Shown here: one piece after another, positions 44,382-53,635 of the stretch
Layout of the letters: each line of letters begins with the position of its first letter
How positions within the stretch are numbered: the stretch's first letter is position 1
Source: a bacterium
GTDB taxonomy: Bacteria > Bdellovibrionota > Bdellovibrionia > Bdellovibrionales > Bdellovibrionaceae
Length of the DNA stretch: 64,000 bases
NCBI GenBank assembly: GCA_019752925.1
Contig: JAIELP010000009.1
Location: 62,001-126,000, forward strand
Reading direction: 5' to 3'
Notes under the pieces: generated by a model
What the model was told of the DNA's origin: nothing
Database searches by the model: none
What the model saw: the letters and a program-made list of their open reading frames with translations, nothing else
Program-made: the position numbers and the translations under genes

Positions 44382-45038
44382 TTAGTAAACCGCTTTTAAT
44401 AATTGGGTTTTTAAAGCAGCTAAACCGTCATCAGCTGGTTTTCCTAACCAGATAGATAAGATTTTACCCATCAACTCAGGAGAAGCTGTAACAGATTTTA
44501 AAGCACCTTTTGTATCTTCATAGTAAAGATTAGTTTTGTTAGCGTTTTTAGTGTCTTTAACCATTAACATGCTGATTGATTTACCAGAAGTAGCATCAGC
44601 AGACTTTTGCATTAAATCTAAAACATTTGTTAATTCAGCGTCTAAAGCTACGTTGTTAGCCGCTAAAGCTTCTTTGAAAGAAGTTACTAAAGAAGCTGCA
44701 GAAACAGTTCTTAACATATCTAATTTTAAAGCTACGCGAGTAGAGTTTTGAACTAGGCTAGTTAATGCATTTGCATCACGAGAAAACCCAGCTTTATTGT
44801 CAGAAAATAATTGAGCTACATAAACTTTAGCTTCAACCACTAATACTGTTTTAGTTCTAAGACCTGCACCTAATAAATCTAATTTAGCATCTGTAGGCGC
44901 ACCGTTTGTGTCGTTGATAGCGGCTGTTTTAGCTAAGTTGATACCATTTAAAGTTTGCGAACCAGCTTCGAAAGTTAATAAAGCTGCTTGTGCAAAAACC
45001 GAAGAAACCATAACGAACGCAAATAACATTTTTTTCAT
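44382..45038 (-). CDS. Exported chalcone-isomerase-like protein
   Basis: A 218-residue exported protein whose signal peptide is MKKMLFAFVMVSSVFAQA. The region KLDLLGAGLRTKTVLVVEAKVYVAQLFSDNK (about 53-83) matches the chalcone-isomerase-like family pattern GxGxRxKxxxxxKVYxxxLY. FKEALAANNVALDAELTNVLDLM and LSIWLGKPADDGLAALK at the end also fit the helical face and C-terminal G-K-P-x-D segment. Bacterial exported members have unknown substrates; plant enzymes of this fold include fatty-acid-binding forms. It has its own terminator and no operon partner. No promoter could be picked out. Confidence 0.78.
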   Translation of the reverse strand: MKKMLFAFVMVSSVFAQAALLTFEAGSQTLNGINLAKTAAINDTNGAPTDAKLDLLGAGLRTKTVLVVEAKVYVAQLFSDNKAGFSRDANALTSLVQNSTRVALKLDMLRTVSAASLVTSFKEALAANNVALDAELTNVLDLMQKSADATSGKSISMLMVKDTKNANKTNLYYEDTKGALKSVTASPELMGKILSIWLGKPADDGLAALKTQLLKAVY

Positions 45039-45184
45039 ATATCCCCCAATTGGCTATATTTTAACTTGTTTAGTTCGAGGGGGAGGAAACCATAAAATAG
45101 GCCATTTTTCCACTTTTTTATAAATTTTGGTTATTTGTGGCATTAAAAAGGCTTATTTGGGCTAAAAAACTGCTAAAAAATACA

Positions 45185-45694
45185 TTAAGAATGCAGCTGG
45201 ATTCCACTTTTTACATCATCCCAAAACCAATCGAGCTTAGGATCCTGAGAAATAACATCAAATAATGGACTGCTTTGCATTTTAAGGTTTAAACGTAAAA
45301 AGGCCTCTAACTCATCAAAACCCGGCCCCATAGTTATAACTTTTAAGTGCTCTATGGTTGCGAGTTTTGCGAAGGTAGCCGCGATCTGCGAAAAATTTGA
45401 GTAATCTTTTCGTTTAATTATTAAATCCGGCTCAATTCCTTGCTTTTGCCAACGCTCATAAAGAGCGTTTTGAAGTAATGATTTTAAACGACTTTTTTGA
45501 TGGTAATTGAGTTGATTAAAAAGATTTTGATCCATCATTGCAATATAGAGATCACAATTTAAAAACTCAGCTTGATTTTCTCTTAAACATTGAATGATTT
45601 CAGGAATACGTAGCAGCGATTTGCGTACATGCAAATCGTCTATGAGTGCTCCGTCCGTGAAGTATATGACCGTCATGGTCAACTTATTACTCAT
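45185..45694 (-). CDS. Hypothetical cytoplasmic protein (169 aa)
   Basis: Not recognised. The protein has no signal peptide and no transmembrane segment. It reads as an alternating alpha/beta sequence (TVIYFTDGALIDDLHVRKSLLRIPEIIQCLRENQ, CDLYIAMMDQNL, LKVITMGPGFDELEAFLRLNL), which could be a Rossmann-like or receiver-like fold, but no phospho-acceptor signature is clear. The start is probably the ATG at 45694, though Met7 (45676) is a possible alternative. It is divergent from the type II secretion operon, with 157 bases between, and could be a regulator only by position. Confidence 0.55.
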   Translation of the reverse strand: MSNKLTMTVIYFTDGALIDDLHVRKSLLRIPEIIQCLRENQAEFLNCDLYIAMMDQNLFNQLNYHQKSRLKSLLQNALYERWQKQGIEPDLIIKRKDYSNFSQIAATFAKLATIEHLKVITMGPGFDELEAFLRLNLKMQSSPLFDVISQDPKLDWFWDDVKSGIQLHS

Positions 45695-45851
45695 CTAGAC
45701 CATAGGTTAGCAGCCTTACGGACAGTTTTCCTAGCCTTAACACCTCAAACATTTCAAATTTAGCCATAGGTCCAGAGGGGGTCTAGATTTTCTACTAATA
45801 TAGGATGTTACTACACTTGACCTAGGGCTATTTGATATTCTTTACACGAAG
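45695..45851. promoter_or_regulatory. Upstream region of the type II secretion operon
   Basis: TCTAGACC at 45694-45701 and GGTCTAGA at 45780-45787 form an 8-bp inverted pair, and the sequence CCATAGG occurs twice (45701-45707, 45764-45770). TTGACC at 45817-45822 could be a -35 box, but the -10 candidates near 45836-45846 are poor. The site is suggestive of an operator for the gspC promoter, unproven. Confidence 0.35.
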
Positions 45852-46769
45852 ATGAAATTAGGAAAATCAGCACCAGGCAGTAACTCAAAAATTTCAAAAT
45901 TAGCACTCTACGCTTTACTAGCTTTTGTGGCGTTTACAATTGCCGATTTAACCATTATTTACTTCCGTGATTTAATGATTCCCAATCAAGCACCTCCAAA
46001 AAAAGTTGTATCTATAAAACCTCCCGCCTATGTTGATAGAAGCCAGTTTTCTACAATTACTAATCGTAATTTGTTTTCATCAACAGGAGTGATGCCCGAG
46101 GCAATTACCGCTAAAAAACAGGATGAAAAAAAAGACAACGAACCCACACCTTCTCAATTGCCAATTGTGGTGATCGGAACCCTTGTTCATTCCGACCCTA
46201 CCAAATCAATTGTTGCGGTTGAAATTAAAAGCAAAAACATGAGTGGATCATTTTCTGCCGGAGCCGAAATTGAAGGTATGGCTAAGGTTGAACGAATTGA
46301 AAGAAATATCGTTTACATCCGTAACTTAAACACGGGCGTACTTGAGTATTTGGAAATGAATAAAACCGGCAATAAAGTTGCCTTTGGCGCTTCAAAAAAC
46401 GAACCTGCCAAGCCGGCCGGAAATGAAGTTCTGAGTACGGGTTCCAACCAGTTCACTATCAGCCGCGCCAATTTACTTAAATACACAAATGATTTATCCA
46501 GCGTTTTGATGCAGGCTCGTGCTGTGCCTAACCGCGACCCCAACACTGGTGAAATTAACGGTTTTAGAATTTTAGATATGCAGCCTGGAAGTATTTATGA
46601 ACAGCTCGGTTTACAAAGAATGGACGTCATTAAAGGAGTTAATGGCGAGCCGGTAGATAGCGTTCAAAAAGCCATGGAGATGTACAACACTCTAAAAAAT
46701 GGCACACAGGTTAAAATGAATATCGAACGCGGTGGAAAAACAGAAACTTTTACTTACGATGTTAAGTAG
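45852..46769 (+). CDS. gspC: Type II secretion inner-membrane protein GspC with PDZ domain
   Basis: Links the inner-membrane platform to the secretin. A short cytoplasmic tail is followed by one membrane helix (about 16-36). The homology region lies at about 90-165 (QLPIVVIGTLVHSDPTKSIVAVEIKSKNMSGSFSAGAEIEGMAKVERI). It ends in a PDZ domain (about 220-305, GFRILDMQPGSIYEQLGLQRMDVIKGVNGEPVDS...TQVKMNIERGGK). PDZ-bearing GspC helps recognise exoproteins in other systems. It opens the operon 21 bases before gspD. The ATG lacks a strong ribosome-binding site. Confidence 0.92.
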   Translation: MKLGKSAPGSNSKISKLALYALLAFVAFTIADLTIIYFRDLMIPNQAPPKKVVSIKPPAYVDRSQFSTITNRNLFSSTGVMPEAITAKKQDEKKDNEPTPSQLPIVVIGTLVHSDPTKSIVAVEIKSKNMSGSFSAGAEIEGMAKVERIERNIVYIRNLNTGVLEYLEMNKTGNKVAFGASKNEPAKPAGNEVLSTGSNQFTISRANLLKYTNDLSSVLMQARAVPNRDPNTGEINGFRILDMQPGSIYEQLGLQRMDVIKGVNGEPVDSVQKAMEMYNTLKNGTQVKMNIERGGKTETFTYDVK

Positions 46770-46790
46770 TTTTAAGAAAGAGGTTTAGGA

Positions 46791-49076
46791 ATGACCTTTC
46801 AAAAAAGAATTTTTTCAACAGTGCTGGCAACTTCGTTGCTGTTTGCTCTGCCTTCAAATGCGCAATTTGACGAGCTTCCACCTCCACCGGAAGATTTAGG
46901 CGCGCCCACTCCGATTGATTTCGGTACTCCGCCGGGCTCTGCTGCAACTTCAGGTCAAACTATTATCAGCCCTTCAAAGAACTCAAAGGGCGGCGTTTTA
47001 AATAATAATCAAAAAAATAAGTTTGCCAGAGCAAATCCTGAAGATATTACTTCTGAGAATTTTCCGGAAACCATCGAATCCTTCGATTTCCCAAATGTTG
47101 AAATTTTGGATGTGGTTAAGGCTATTAGTGAGTTAACCGGAAAAAACTTTATTATTGATTCAACTGTACGCGGTAAAATCACGATCTTGGCTCCTAGTAA
47201 AATTACTGTTGCAGAAGCTTACAAGGCCTTTCTTTCAGCTTTAGCTATTAATGGTTTTACTGTAGTTCCCAGCGGTGGCTTCTTAAAAATCAGGAACGCC
47301 CGTTCGGCCCAGCGTGATAATATCGATACTTATTCTGGTGCTTACTACCCGAATTCAGATCAGATGATCACTAAAATCATCCACTTAAAACACATCACAG
47401 CTGATACGGTTCAAAAAGATTTACGTCTTTTAACTTCAAGCTATGGTGAAATGTCGGCATTCGGTCAAACTAACTCTCTTATTATTTCTGACTTCGGCGC
47501 CAACATCGACCGCGTAATGAAAATCATTAACCAATTAGATGTACCGGGCTTTGAAGATCAGCTTGAAGTCATTGGTATTAAGTATGCGAAAGCAAAAGAC
47601 ATCGCTGAGTTAATTGATAAAATCGTTAACAAGGGCCAAAAATCTTCAAGTGCTACAACTGGTGGTTTTGCATCAGGAGTTCCGCGTTTTGGCGCAACTA
47701 CAACCACTACGGCTTCTGGTGGAAAAACCGGAGCTAGTTACTTCTTGGTGTTTCCTGAAGAAAGAACTCAGTCTCTTGTTGTCGTAGGTAATAAAGTAGG
47801 TATTGCACGCGTTAAAAAATTAATCGCACAATTAGACTTTAAAGTTAAAGCTGAAGACTCTGGCGGCGTTTATGTTTATTACGTTAAACATGGCGAAGCT
47901 GAAAAAATCGCAGCCACACTTCAGGAAGTTACTAAAGATGCAGGTCCTAAAACGCAATCTTCCACACCCACTGCAGGTATTGGTTTAGCTCCCCAAGGTC
48001 AGGCTGCTGTTCGTGAAGGTATCTTTGGCGGAGATGTTACAATTAAGGCTGATAAAAATACGAATGCCTTAGTTATTTCTGCCAGCAAGCAGGATTACGA
48101 CCAAGTTATGACTATCATCGGCAAGTTAGATATTCCGCGCGATCAAGTTTATGTTCAAGCTATCGTAATGGAAATGGCTCTTAACGATGGACTTGATGTG
48201 GGTGGAGGCGTTGTGGCTTTCAACAAAGACGGTGGAAAATCAGGTTTCACATCTTCAAAACAAGACGCCGAGGCCGTGCTTAATCCACTTGGTGGATTTG
48301 GTAGCGCTATATTAGCCTTCGGGCAAGGTAGTGTTGATGTAAATGATCCCATATCACAAAAAACAGTTAAAGTTCCAAACCTGGTAGGATTTTTAAAATT
48401 CGTTAAAACATTGGGACGAGCTAACATATTATCCACTCCTCAAATTACAGCTACAGACTCTCAGGAGTCTGAAATTGAAGTTGGTGATCGAGTCGTAACC
48501 GGTTCAAAAGTTGAAGGCGGAGCTAATGGTGCTCCAACTTCTTTAGTGCCTACATTTGAAGATGCGACAATAAAAATGACTATCAAACCCTTCATTAGCC
48601 CAAGCTCTGAGAATATTCGTATGGAGTTTAAACAAACTGCAAAACAACTTTCGCAAGCAAAAATTCCAGCTAAATTCGAAGACCAAGCACAATCACTGGC
48701 AACACGTTCTATAAAAACTATGGTTAATGTTAACAACGGTGACACCGCTGTTATTGGTGGTCTTATCAGGGATGAACAATCCGAGACCGTTAGAAAAGTT
48801 CCATTACTTGGGGATCTTCCACTCATTGGCTGGCTATTTAAAGGCAAAAGTGTCACAAAAAGCAAACTTAATATGGTTGTGTTTTTGTCACCTAAAATTA
48901 TGCGCTCCCCTAGCGATCAACAACAACTTTTAAATTTCAAAGCACAGGAACGTATAAACTTCATCAAGCAACAGGGTGGAATAGATCCACATGGCGCCAC
49001 AATGGATAAAGTTTTAAAACAAGAAGCCTCAGCCCCTACTGATGGCGAAGGCGCTAACCCGACAGGAACAGAATAG
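46791..49076 (+). CDS. gspD: Type II secretion secretin GspD
   Basis: Outer-membrane channel of the system. A signal peptide (MTFQKRIFSTVLATSLLFALPSNA) is followed by a Pro-rich stretch. The N0 domain (about 95-170, ESFDFPNVEILDVVKAISELTGKNFIIDST) and N1-N3 domains (IIHLKHITADTVQKDLRLL, VIGIKYAKAKDIAELIDKI, VYYVKHGEAEKIAATLQEV) come next. The secretin core (about 440-715) includes QVYVQAIVMEMALND and GDTAVIGGLIRDEQSETVRKVPLLGDLPLIGWLFKGK. No pilotin-binding tail is obvious, and no pilotin gene is seen here. At 761 residues it is slightly longer than E. coli-type GspD. GAGG precedes the ATG. Confidence 0.95.
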   Translation: MTFQKRIFSTVLATSLLFALPSNAQFDELPPPPEDLGAPTPIDFGTPPGSAATSGQTIISPSKNSKGGVLNNNQKNKFARANPEDITSENFPETIESFDFPNVEILDVVKAISELTGKNFIIDSTVRGKITILAPSKITVAEAYKAFLSALAINGFTVVPSGGFLKIRNARSAQRDNIDTYSGAYYPNSDQMITKIIHLKHITADTVQKDLRLLTSSYGEMSAFGQTNSLIISDFGANIDRVMKIINQLDVPGFEDQLEVIGIKYAKAKDIAELIDKIVNKGQKSSSATTGGFASGVPRFGATTTTTASGGKTGASYFLVFPEERTQSLVVVGNKVGIARVKKLIAQLDFKVKAEDSGGVYVYYVKHGEAEKIAATLQEVTKDAGPKTQSSTPTAGIGLAPQGQAAVREGIFGGDVTIKADKNTNALVISASKQDYDQVMTIIGKLDIPRDQVYVQAIVMEMALNDGLDVGGGVVAFNKDGGKSGFTSSKQDAEAVLNPLGGFGSAILAFGQGSVDVNDPISQKTVKVPNLVGFLKFVKTLGRANILSTPQITATDSQESEIEVGDRVVTGSKVEGGANGAPTSLVPTFEDATIKMTIKPFISPSSENIRMEFKQTAKQLSQAKIPAKFEDQAQSLATRSIKTMVNVNNGDTAVIGGLIRDEQSETVRKVPLLGDLPLIGWLFKGKSVTKSKLNMVVFLSPKIMRSPSDQQQLLNFKAQERINFIKQQGGIDPHGATMDKVLKQEASAPTDGEGANPTGTE

Positions 49077-49089
49077 GTAATAGACATTC

Positions 49090-50781
49090 ATGGCACAACT
49101 CGATGTATCGGTCGTTTTAACAAAAGCAACATCACTCACTTCAGAGCAGATCAAATCTGTTCTGAAAAATGCTTCTGTTTCACAACCCGGCTCAGTTGGT
49201 GATACTCTTGGTCGCCGCGAATACACAACTGCCGATGATCTGGTTTCTGATCTGTGCCGAGAATTAGGACTGGAATTCATCAAAGATATTCCCGTAAATG
49301 ATATTTCAACCGATTTAGTGCGCAATTTACCGATCAATTATGCGAAAACTCAAGGCATCCTGCCCTTCCGTGAAGAATCTGACTGTGTGATTGCTTTAAC
49401 TTCTAATCCGGTAAACACAAAGTCGCTGGATGATTTACGTGTTATCTTCGGAAAAAAAATTAAACCTTTAGTGACCACTTCTCAACGCGTACAAGATGCC
49501 ATCAATCGCGTGTACGAAAAAAATACTTCTAATATGAGTGGCATGGATGAAATCGAAGAAGACGAAATGGATCTTGAAGATCCTATTATCGACTTACTTG
49601 AAGCCGGCGAAGACGACGCGCCGGTTATTAAATTAGTTAATTCACTTTTATTCCGCGCCGTTAAAGAAAAAGCTTCCGATATTCATATTGAACCTTACGA
49701 AAAAGATATGGTGGTTCGTTACCGCATCGACGGTATTTTATTTGATATTTTTAAACCACCAAAAAAATTACAAAACGCCATCACGTCCCGTATTAAAGTT
49801 ATGGCCAACTTAAATATCGCCGAAAAACGTTTACCACAGGATGGTCGTATTCCTCTTAAAGTGGGCGGTAAAGATATCGATATACGTTTATCTTCAGTAC
49901 CTACTACATTCGGTGAACGTTTGGTTATGCGTTTACAGGATAAATCATCTCAGGTGCGTGAATTAGCACAAAGTGGTTTCTCTGAAGAAACTTTAAGAGT
50001 TTTAGATGATTTGATTTACCGCTCTTACGGAATTTTAATTGTTACAGGCCCTACAGGTTCTGGTAAATCCACTACCCTGTATGGCGCTCTAGGAAAATTA
50101 AATAAACCTGATATTAATATTTTAACTGTTGAAGATCCGGTGGAGCAACGTATTCACGGAGTTGGACAGGTTCAGGTAAATGCTAAAATCGGTTTAACGT
50201 TTGCTGCAGGTTTAAGATCTTTCCTTCGTCAAGATCCGGACATTATTATGGTGGGTGAGATTCGTGACTTAGAAACTGCAGAGTTAGCGATCAACTCGTC
50301 GTTAACGGGTCACTTAGTGTTATCGACTATCCACGCCAACGATGCCGCAGGCGCATTCCCGCGTATGATGGATATCGGTTGCGAACCCTTCTTAATTGCC
50401 ACTTCTATTTTAGGAATTTTAGCTCAGCGTTTAGTGCGCGTACTCTGCCCTCACTGTAAAGTTCCGCATGCAGTTAGTGATTTCGATTTACAAACACTTG
50501 GCGTAACTCGCGAACAAGCCAACAGCGCCAACATCTGTAAACCTAAAGGTTGCGACCAGTGTGGACAAAAAGGCTACATAGGCCGTACCGTTATTGCTGA
50601 AATTTTACCGGTAACTGACGATATTCGTTCTTTAATCATGCAGCGCAAAGATGGCAGTACAATTAAAAAACAAGCTGTGGCCAATGGCATGAAAACATTC
50701 CGTGACCACGGCGTACAAAAAGTTTTAGCCGGAATTACAACTATCGAAGAGCTTGTTTCCAATACTCAAATGGATATATAA
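49090..50781 (+). CDS. gspE: Type II secretion ATPase GspE
   Basis: Cytoplasmic ATPase that powers pseudopilus assembly. The N-terminal GspE domain lies at about 15-140. The core has Walker A GPTGSGKST (about 320-328), an Asp box LTVEDPVE, Walker B IIMVGEIRD near 385 and a His box HLVLSTIHAND. A zinc-binding loop holds four cysteines as C-x2-C (VLCPHCK) and C-x2-C (GCDQCGQKGYIGR). 563 residues is typical. It lies 13 bases after gspD and 6 before gspF. The similar pilus ATPase PilB is ruled out by the gspC/D/F/G/K/L/M neighbours. Confidence 0.96.
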   Translation: MAQLDVSVVLTKATSLTSEQIKSVLKNASVSQPGSVGDTLGRREYTTADDLVSDLCRELGLEFIKDIPVNDISTDLVRNLPINYAKTQGILPFREESDCVIALTSNPVNTKSLDDLRVIFGKKIKPLVTTSQRVQDAINRVYEKNTSNMSGMDEIEEDEMDLEDPIIDLLEAGEDDAPVIKLVNSLLFRAVKEKASDIHIEPYEKDMVVRYRIDGILFDIFKPPKKLQNAITSRIKVMANLNIAEKRLPQDGRIPLKVGGKDIDIRLSSVPTTFGERLVMRLQDKSSQVRELAQSGFSEETLRVLDDLIYRSYGILIVTGPTGSGKSTTLYGALGKLNKPDINILTVEDPVEQRIHGVGQVQVNAKIGLTFAAGLRSFLRQDPDIIMVGEIRDLETAELAINSSLTGHLVLSTIHANDAAGAFPRMMDIGCEPFLIATSILGILAQRLVRVLCPHCKVPHAVSDFDLQTLGVTREQANSANICKPKGCDQCGQKGYIGRTVIAEILPVTDDIRSLIMQRKDGSTIKKQAVANGMKTFRDHGVQKVLAGITTIEELVSNTQMDI

Positions 50782-50787
50782 TCTCTT

Positions 50788-52008
50788 ATGCCTATTTTCG
50801 AGTACAAAGGTATAACTAAAGACGGAAAAAATACAAAAGGTATCGTAGATTCTGAAAATCTGCGTGCCGCCCGCCTTAAACTCAAAAAAGACGGCATCTT
50901 TGTTTCTTCAATTGAAGATAAAAAGAAAACAGCTTCTGCAAAAAAATCTTCGATAAAAATCCGTTCTGGCGGCGTTCCTGTAAAAGATTTGTCTTTAATG
51001 ACACGCCAGTTGGCAACTTTAATTAAAGCCAATATCCCTTTGGTTGATGCCATGGCTGCCGTTTCTGAACAGGTTGAAAACCCTACTTTATCTGAAGCTG
51101 TTGCCGATTGTAAAAACATGATCAACGAAGGTCAGTCTTTACATAAAGCTCTTTCTAAATATCCGGAAATTTTTGATAAAATCTATGTGTCTATGGCAGA
51201 AGCCGGTGAAATGACTGGCACTCTTGACGTGATTTTACTCCGTTTAGCTGAATTCACTGAAGCTCAAGCCGATTTAAGACAGCGCTTAAGCGCCGCTATG
51301 ACCTACCCAATCATCATGTTAGTTGTAATTACACTGGTAATTTTCGGTTTATTCACCAGTGTTCTTCCTAAAATTTTAACTATCTTTGAATCTTTTCCCG
51401 ATATCAGCCTACCTTGGTATACGCAAGTGATAGCATCGATCAGTCAGGTGTTCGTAGCCAATTGGTATTTCTTTGCCGGATTCATCGTGATTAGTATTTT
51501 ACTTTTCTTAAACTGGAAAAATTCCAGTGAAGGAAAAAAATCATGGGATGCTCTTTCATTAAAGCTTCCTCTATTCGGCGAAATTACAAAGATGGTGGCC
51601 ATTTCGCGTTTCACAAGAACTTTAGCTACCTTATTAGCCGGTGGCGTTCCTATGTTGAACGCTATGGATATTGTTCGTAACGTTGTAAACAACCATGTTA
51701 TTGCGCTGGCTATTGACGAAGCAAAAAGTAACATCTCTGAAGGTGAGTCCATAGCTGGACCTCTCAAAAAGTCGGGCCACTTCCCGCCACTTGTTGTGCA
51801 CATGGTTAATATCGGGGAAAAAACCGGCGATCTCGAAAATATGCTGACTCTGGTCGCAGATGCCTATGATTTCCAGGTTAAATCAAAAATTGATTCTATC
51901 ACCAGCTTACTGAACCCGATTATGACGCTCCTGATTGGGGTCGTGGTTTTCATTATCGTCATCTCGATTATTGTTCCAATGTTTGAACTCACATCAAAAT
52001 TAGGTTAA
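50788..52008 (+). CDS. gspF: Type II secretion inner-membrane platform protein GspF
   Basis: Polytopic platform protein. Two repeated cytoplasmic GspF domains are visible (first about 70-195, SLMTRQLATLIKANIPLVDAMAAVSEQ; second about 270-395, SRFTRTLATLLAGGVPMLNAMDIVRNVV). They are separated and followed by three transmembrane helices, including YPIIMLVVITLVIFGLFTSVLPKIL and the C-terminal TLLIGVVVFIIVISIIVPMFEL. 406 residues is the normal size. It starts six bases after gspE and is followed by gspG after 32 bases. Confidence 0.96.
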   Translation: MPIFEYKGITKDGKNTKGIVDSENLRAARLKLKKDGIFVSSIEDKKKTASAKKSSIKIRSGGVPVKDLSLMTRQLATLIKANIPLVDAMAAVSEQVENPTLSEAVADCKNMINEGQSLHKALSKYPEIFDKIYVSMAEAGEMTGTLDVILLRLAEFTEAQADLRQRLSAAMTYPIIMLVVITLVIFGLFTSVLPKILTIFESFPDISLPWYTQVIASISQVFVANWYFFAGFIVISILLFLNWKNSSEGKKSWDALSLKLPLFGEITKMVAISRFTRTLATLLAGGVPMLNAMDIVRNVVNNHVIALAIDEAKSNISEGESIAGPLKKSGHFPPLVVHMVNIGEKTGDLENMLTLVADAYDFQVKSKIDSITSLLNPIMTLLIGVVVFIIVISIIVPMFELTSKLG

Positions 52009-52040
52009 ATTCAATACACATATCCGAGGAGATACTTGTT

Positions 52041-52481
52041 ATGAAATTATTCAAAAATCACAAATCGCACCTTAACAATAAAGGTTTCTCATTAGCCGAA
52101 ATCATGATCGTTTTAGTTATTATCGGCGGCATCATGGCTTTAATTTTACCAAGAATTCAAGAAGGCCGCGATAACGCCAATGTTAGAAATACAAAAATTA
52201 AAATGGGCGAAATCGAAAATAAAATTAACGAATATCAGGCCGATTGCGGCAAATTACCCACTTCTCTTGAGTTCATGGTGAGCGACACAGCCGACTGTAA
52301 AAACTGGACAAGTAACAAAAATGCAAAAAACTTAATGAAAGACGAATGGCAAACTGATTTCGTTTTTGAAGCTTCCACTAATGGTTACAACTTAAAAAGT
52401 CTCGGTAAAAACAAAAAAGAAGGCGGCGAAGGTCCCGATAAGGATATCTACTCTCAAAGCTCTTCTGCATCTGAAGAATAG
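52041..52481 (+). CDS. gspG: Type II secretion major pseudopilin GspG
   Basis: Major pilin-like subunit. The type IV prepilin leader is cleaved in NNKG|FSLAEIMIVLVIIGGIMALILPR, with Glu at position 5 of the mature form. A globular part of about 110 residues follows, with a Cys pair (QADCGKL, ADCKNW). The segment DEWQTDFVFEAS...YNLKSLGKNKKEGGEGPDKDIYS stands where other GspG proteins carry the calcium-binding loop. A Ser/Glu-rich tail ends the protein. GAGGAG precedes the ATG. Prepilin peptidase GspO is not in the window. Confidence 0.93.
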   Translation: MKLFKNHKSHLNNKGFSLAEIMIVLVIIGGIMALILPRIQEGRDNANVRNTKIKMGEIENKINEYQADCGKLPTSLEFMVSDTADCKNWTSNKNAKNLMKDEWQTDFVFEASTNGYNLKSLGKNKKEGGEGPDKDIYSQSSSASEE

Positions 52482-52488
52482 TTAAATC

Positions 52489-53097
52489 TTGAAAGCCTTA
52501 CCAAAAGACCACAAAGGCTTTTCTCTCTTAGAACTCACGGTAGTACTTTCTATTATTGCCGGCATCATTGCTGTTGCCGGCCCCCGTTTATTTGATAAAA
52601 AATCTGATACACGCAAAGTTTTCCGCGAATTTATTATTGCCGGCAAAGATTTAAAAAGCCGTGCTAAAATCAGTGGTTCTACTTATCGCTTAGCATTTGA
52701 TTTAACCGAAAAACAGCAGTCTTGGTGGGTTGAAAAATCAACACGCGCCGTTGTTATAGACCGCGATAAAGTGCAAAAAGAGCTGGAAGACGCAAAAAAA
52801 GAAAATAAGGATGAATCCAAACCACCTCCGGATTTTCAGATCGACACTTCTATTTTTAAAAAGAAACAGACACTCCCCTCTGGCTTTAAGTTCAAACAGA
52901 TCGAAAGCGGCAGTTTGGATCTAACCATTACTGACGGCTTAGCTTTTATTCACTTTTTTTCTCAGGGCTTAATCGAAACTGCGGCCATTCAGATCGAAGA
53001 TCCCAAAGGCAATATATGGACTCTGGTTTACAACCCCTTGACTGGAAAATCTGACGTAATTCCCGAAGCAAAACTTTTAAAAGATCTCGCCAGATAG
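52489..53097 (+). CDS. gspH: Type II secretion minor pseudopilin GspH
   Basis: Minor pseudopilin of the pseudopilus. The leader is HKG|FSLLELTVVLSIIAGIIAVAGPRLF, with Glu at +5. The globular part has EFIIAGKDLKSRAKISGSTYRLAFDLTEKQQSWWVEKSTRAVV, with alternating strands as in GspH, and a charged insert (KKENKDESKPPPDFQIDTS). The start is a TTG seven bases after the gspG stop; I take it because the prepilin leader begins at once after it and no ATG or GTG is suitable. 202 residues is somewhat longer than the usual 150-190. Confidence 0.88.
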   Translation: MKALPKDHKGFSLLELTVVLSIIAGIIAVAGPRLFDKKSDTRKVFREFIIAGKDLKSRAKISGSTYRLAFDLTEKQQSWWVEKSTRAVVIDRDKVQKELEDAKKENKDESKPPPDFQIDTSIFKKKQTLPSGFKFKQIESGSLDLTITDGLAFIHFFSQGLIETAAIQIEDPKGNIWTLVYNPLTGKSDVIPEAKLLKDLAR

Positions 53098-53122
53098 TAC
53101 AAATTAGGGCTATCATTTAAGT

Positions 53123-53635
53123 GTGAAGTTTCTATCATCAAAAAAAGGTTTTACTTTAATTGAAGTGGTTTTAGCCCTAATGGTTATGGCCGCAGGATTG
53201 TTTATTTTAACCAATTCCTGGTCAGGGACTTACAGCCGCTTAAGAAAAACCCAGATTCAGGTTCAAATCGCCGCTCTTCTTGAAAGAAAAGTTACCGAAA
53301 TCGAACGCGAGTACAAAGGCAAATCCCTAGAATCCATTCCCCTAGAAAAAGAAGACAACTTCGGCAGTGAACTTCCGCAGTACTCTTGGACCATGTCTTC
53401 GCGTAAATTAGAAATTCCCGATATGTCGGCTATGTTAACAGCGCAAGAGGGCGGAGCTGATGCTTCACTGATTCAAATCATGAAGTTATTTACCGAACAC
53501 ATTTCAAAATCAATTAAAGAAGTTAAAGTCACAGTCATATACACTGAAGGAAAAAAACCTATTACTGCCGATGTAACGATTTATATGATCGACTACGACA
53601 GACCTCTGCCGGTTCCCGGCGCAGGAGGTACATAG
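53123..53635 (+). CDS. gspI: Type II secretion minor pseudopilin GspI
   Basis: Minor pseudopilin thought to start pseudopilus assembly with J and K. Leader: SKKG|FTLIEVVLALMVMAAGLFILTNSWSG, with Glu at +5. The remainder is short (about 140 residues), with RKTQIQVQIAALLERKVTEIEREYKGKSLESIPLEKEDNFGSELPQYSWTM. The start is GTG; the gene's TAG shares its last base with the gspJ GTG. Size is somewhat larger than the roughly 120 of E. coli-type GspI because of an insert near residues 100-130. Confidence 0.9.
   Translation: MKFLSSKKGFTLIEVVLALMVMAAGLFILTNSWSGTYSRLRKTQIQVQIAALLERKVTEIEREYKGKSLESIPLEKEDNFGSELPQYSWTMSSRKLEIPDMSAMLTAQEGGADASLIQIMKLFTEHISKSIKEVKVTVIYTEGKKPITADVTIYMIDYDRPLPVPGAGGT

Noticed and set aside
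48461..48865. Long open frame antisense to gspD
   Set aside because: gspD is a conserved secretin on the other strand; the antisense frame shows no family pattern.
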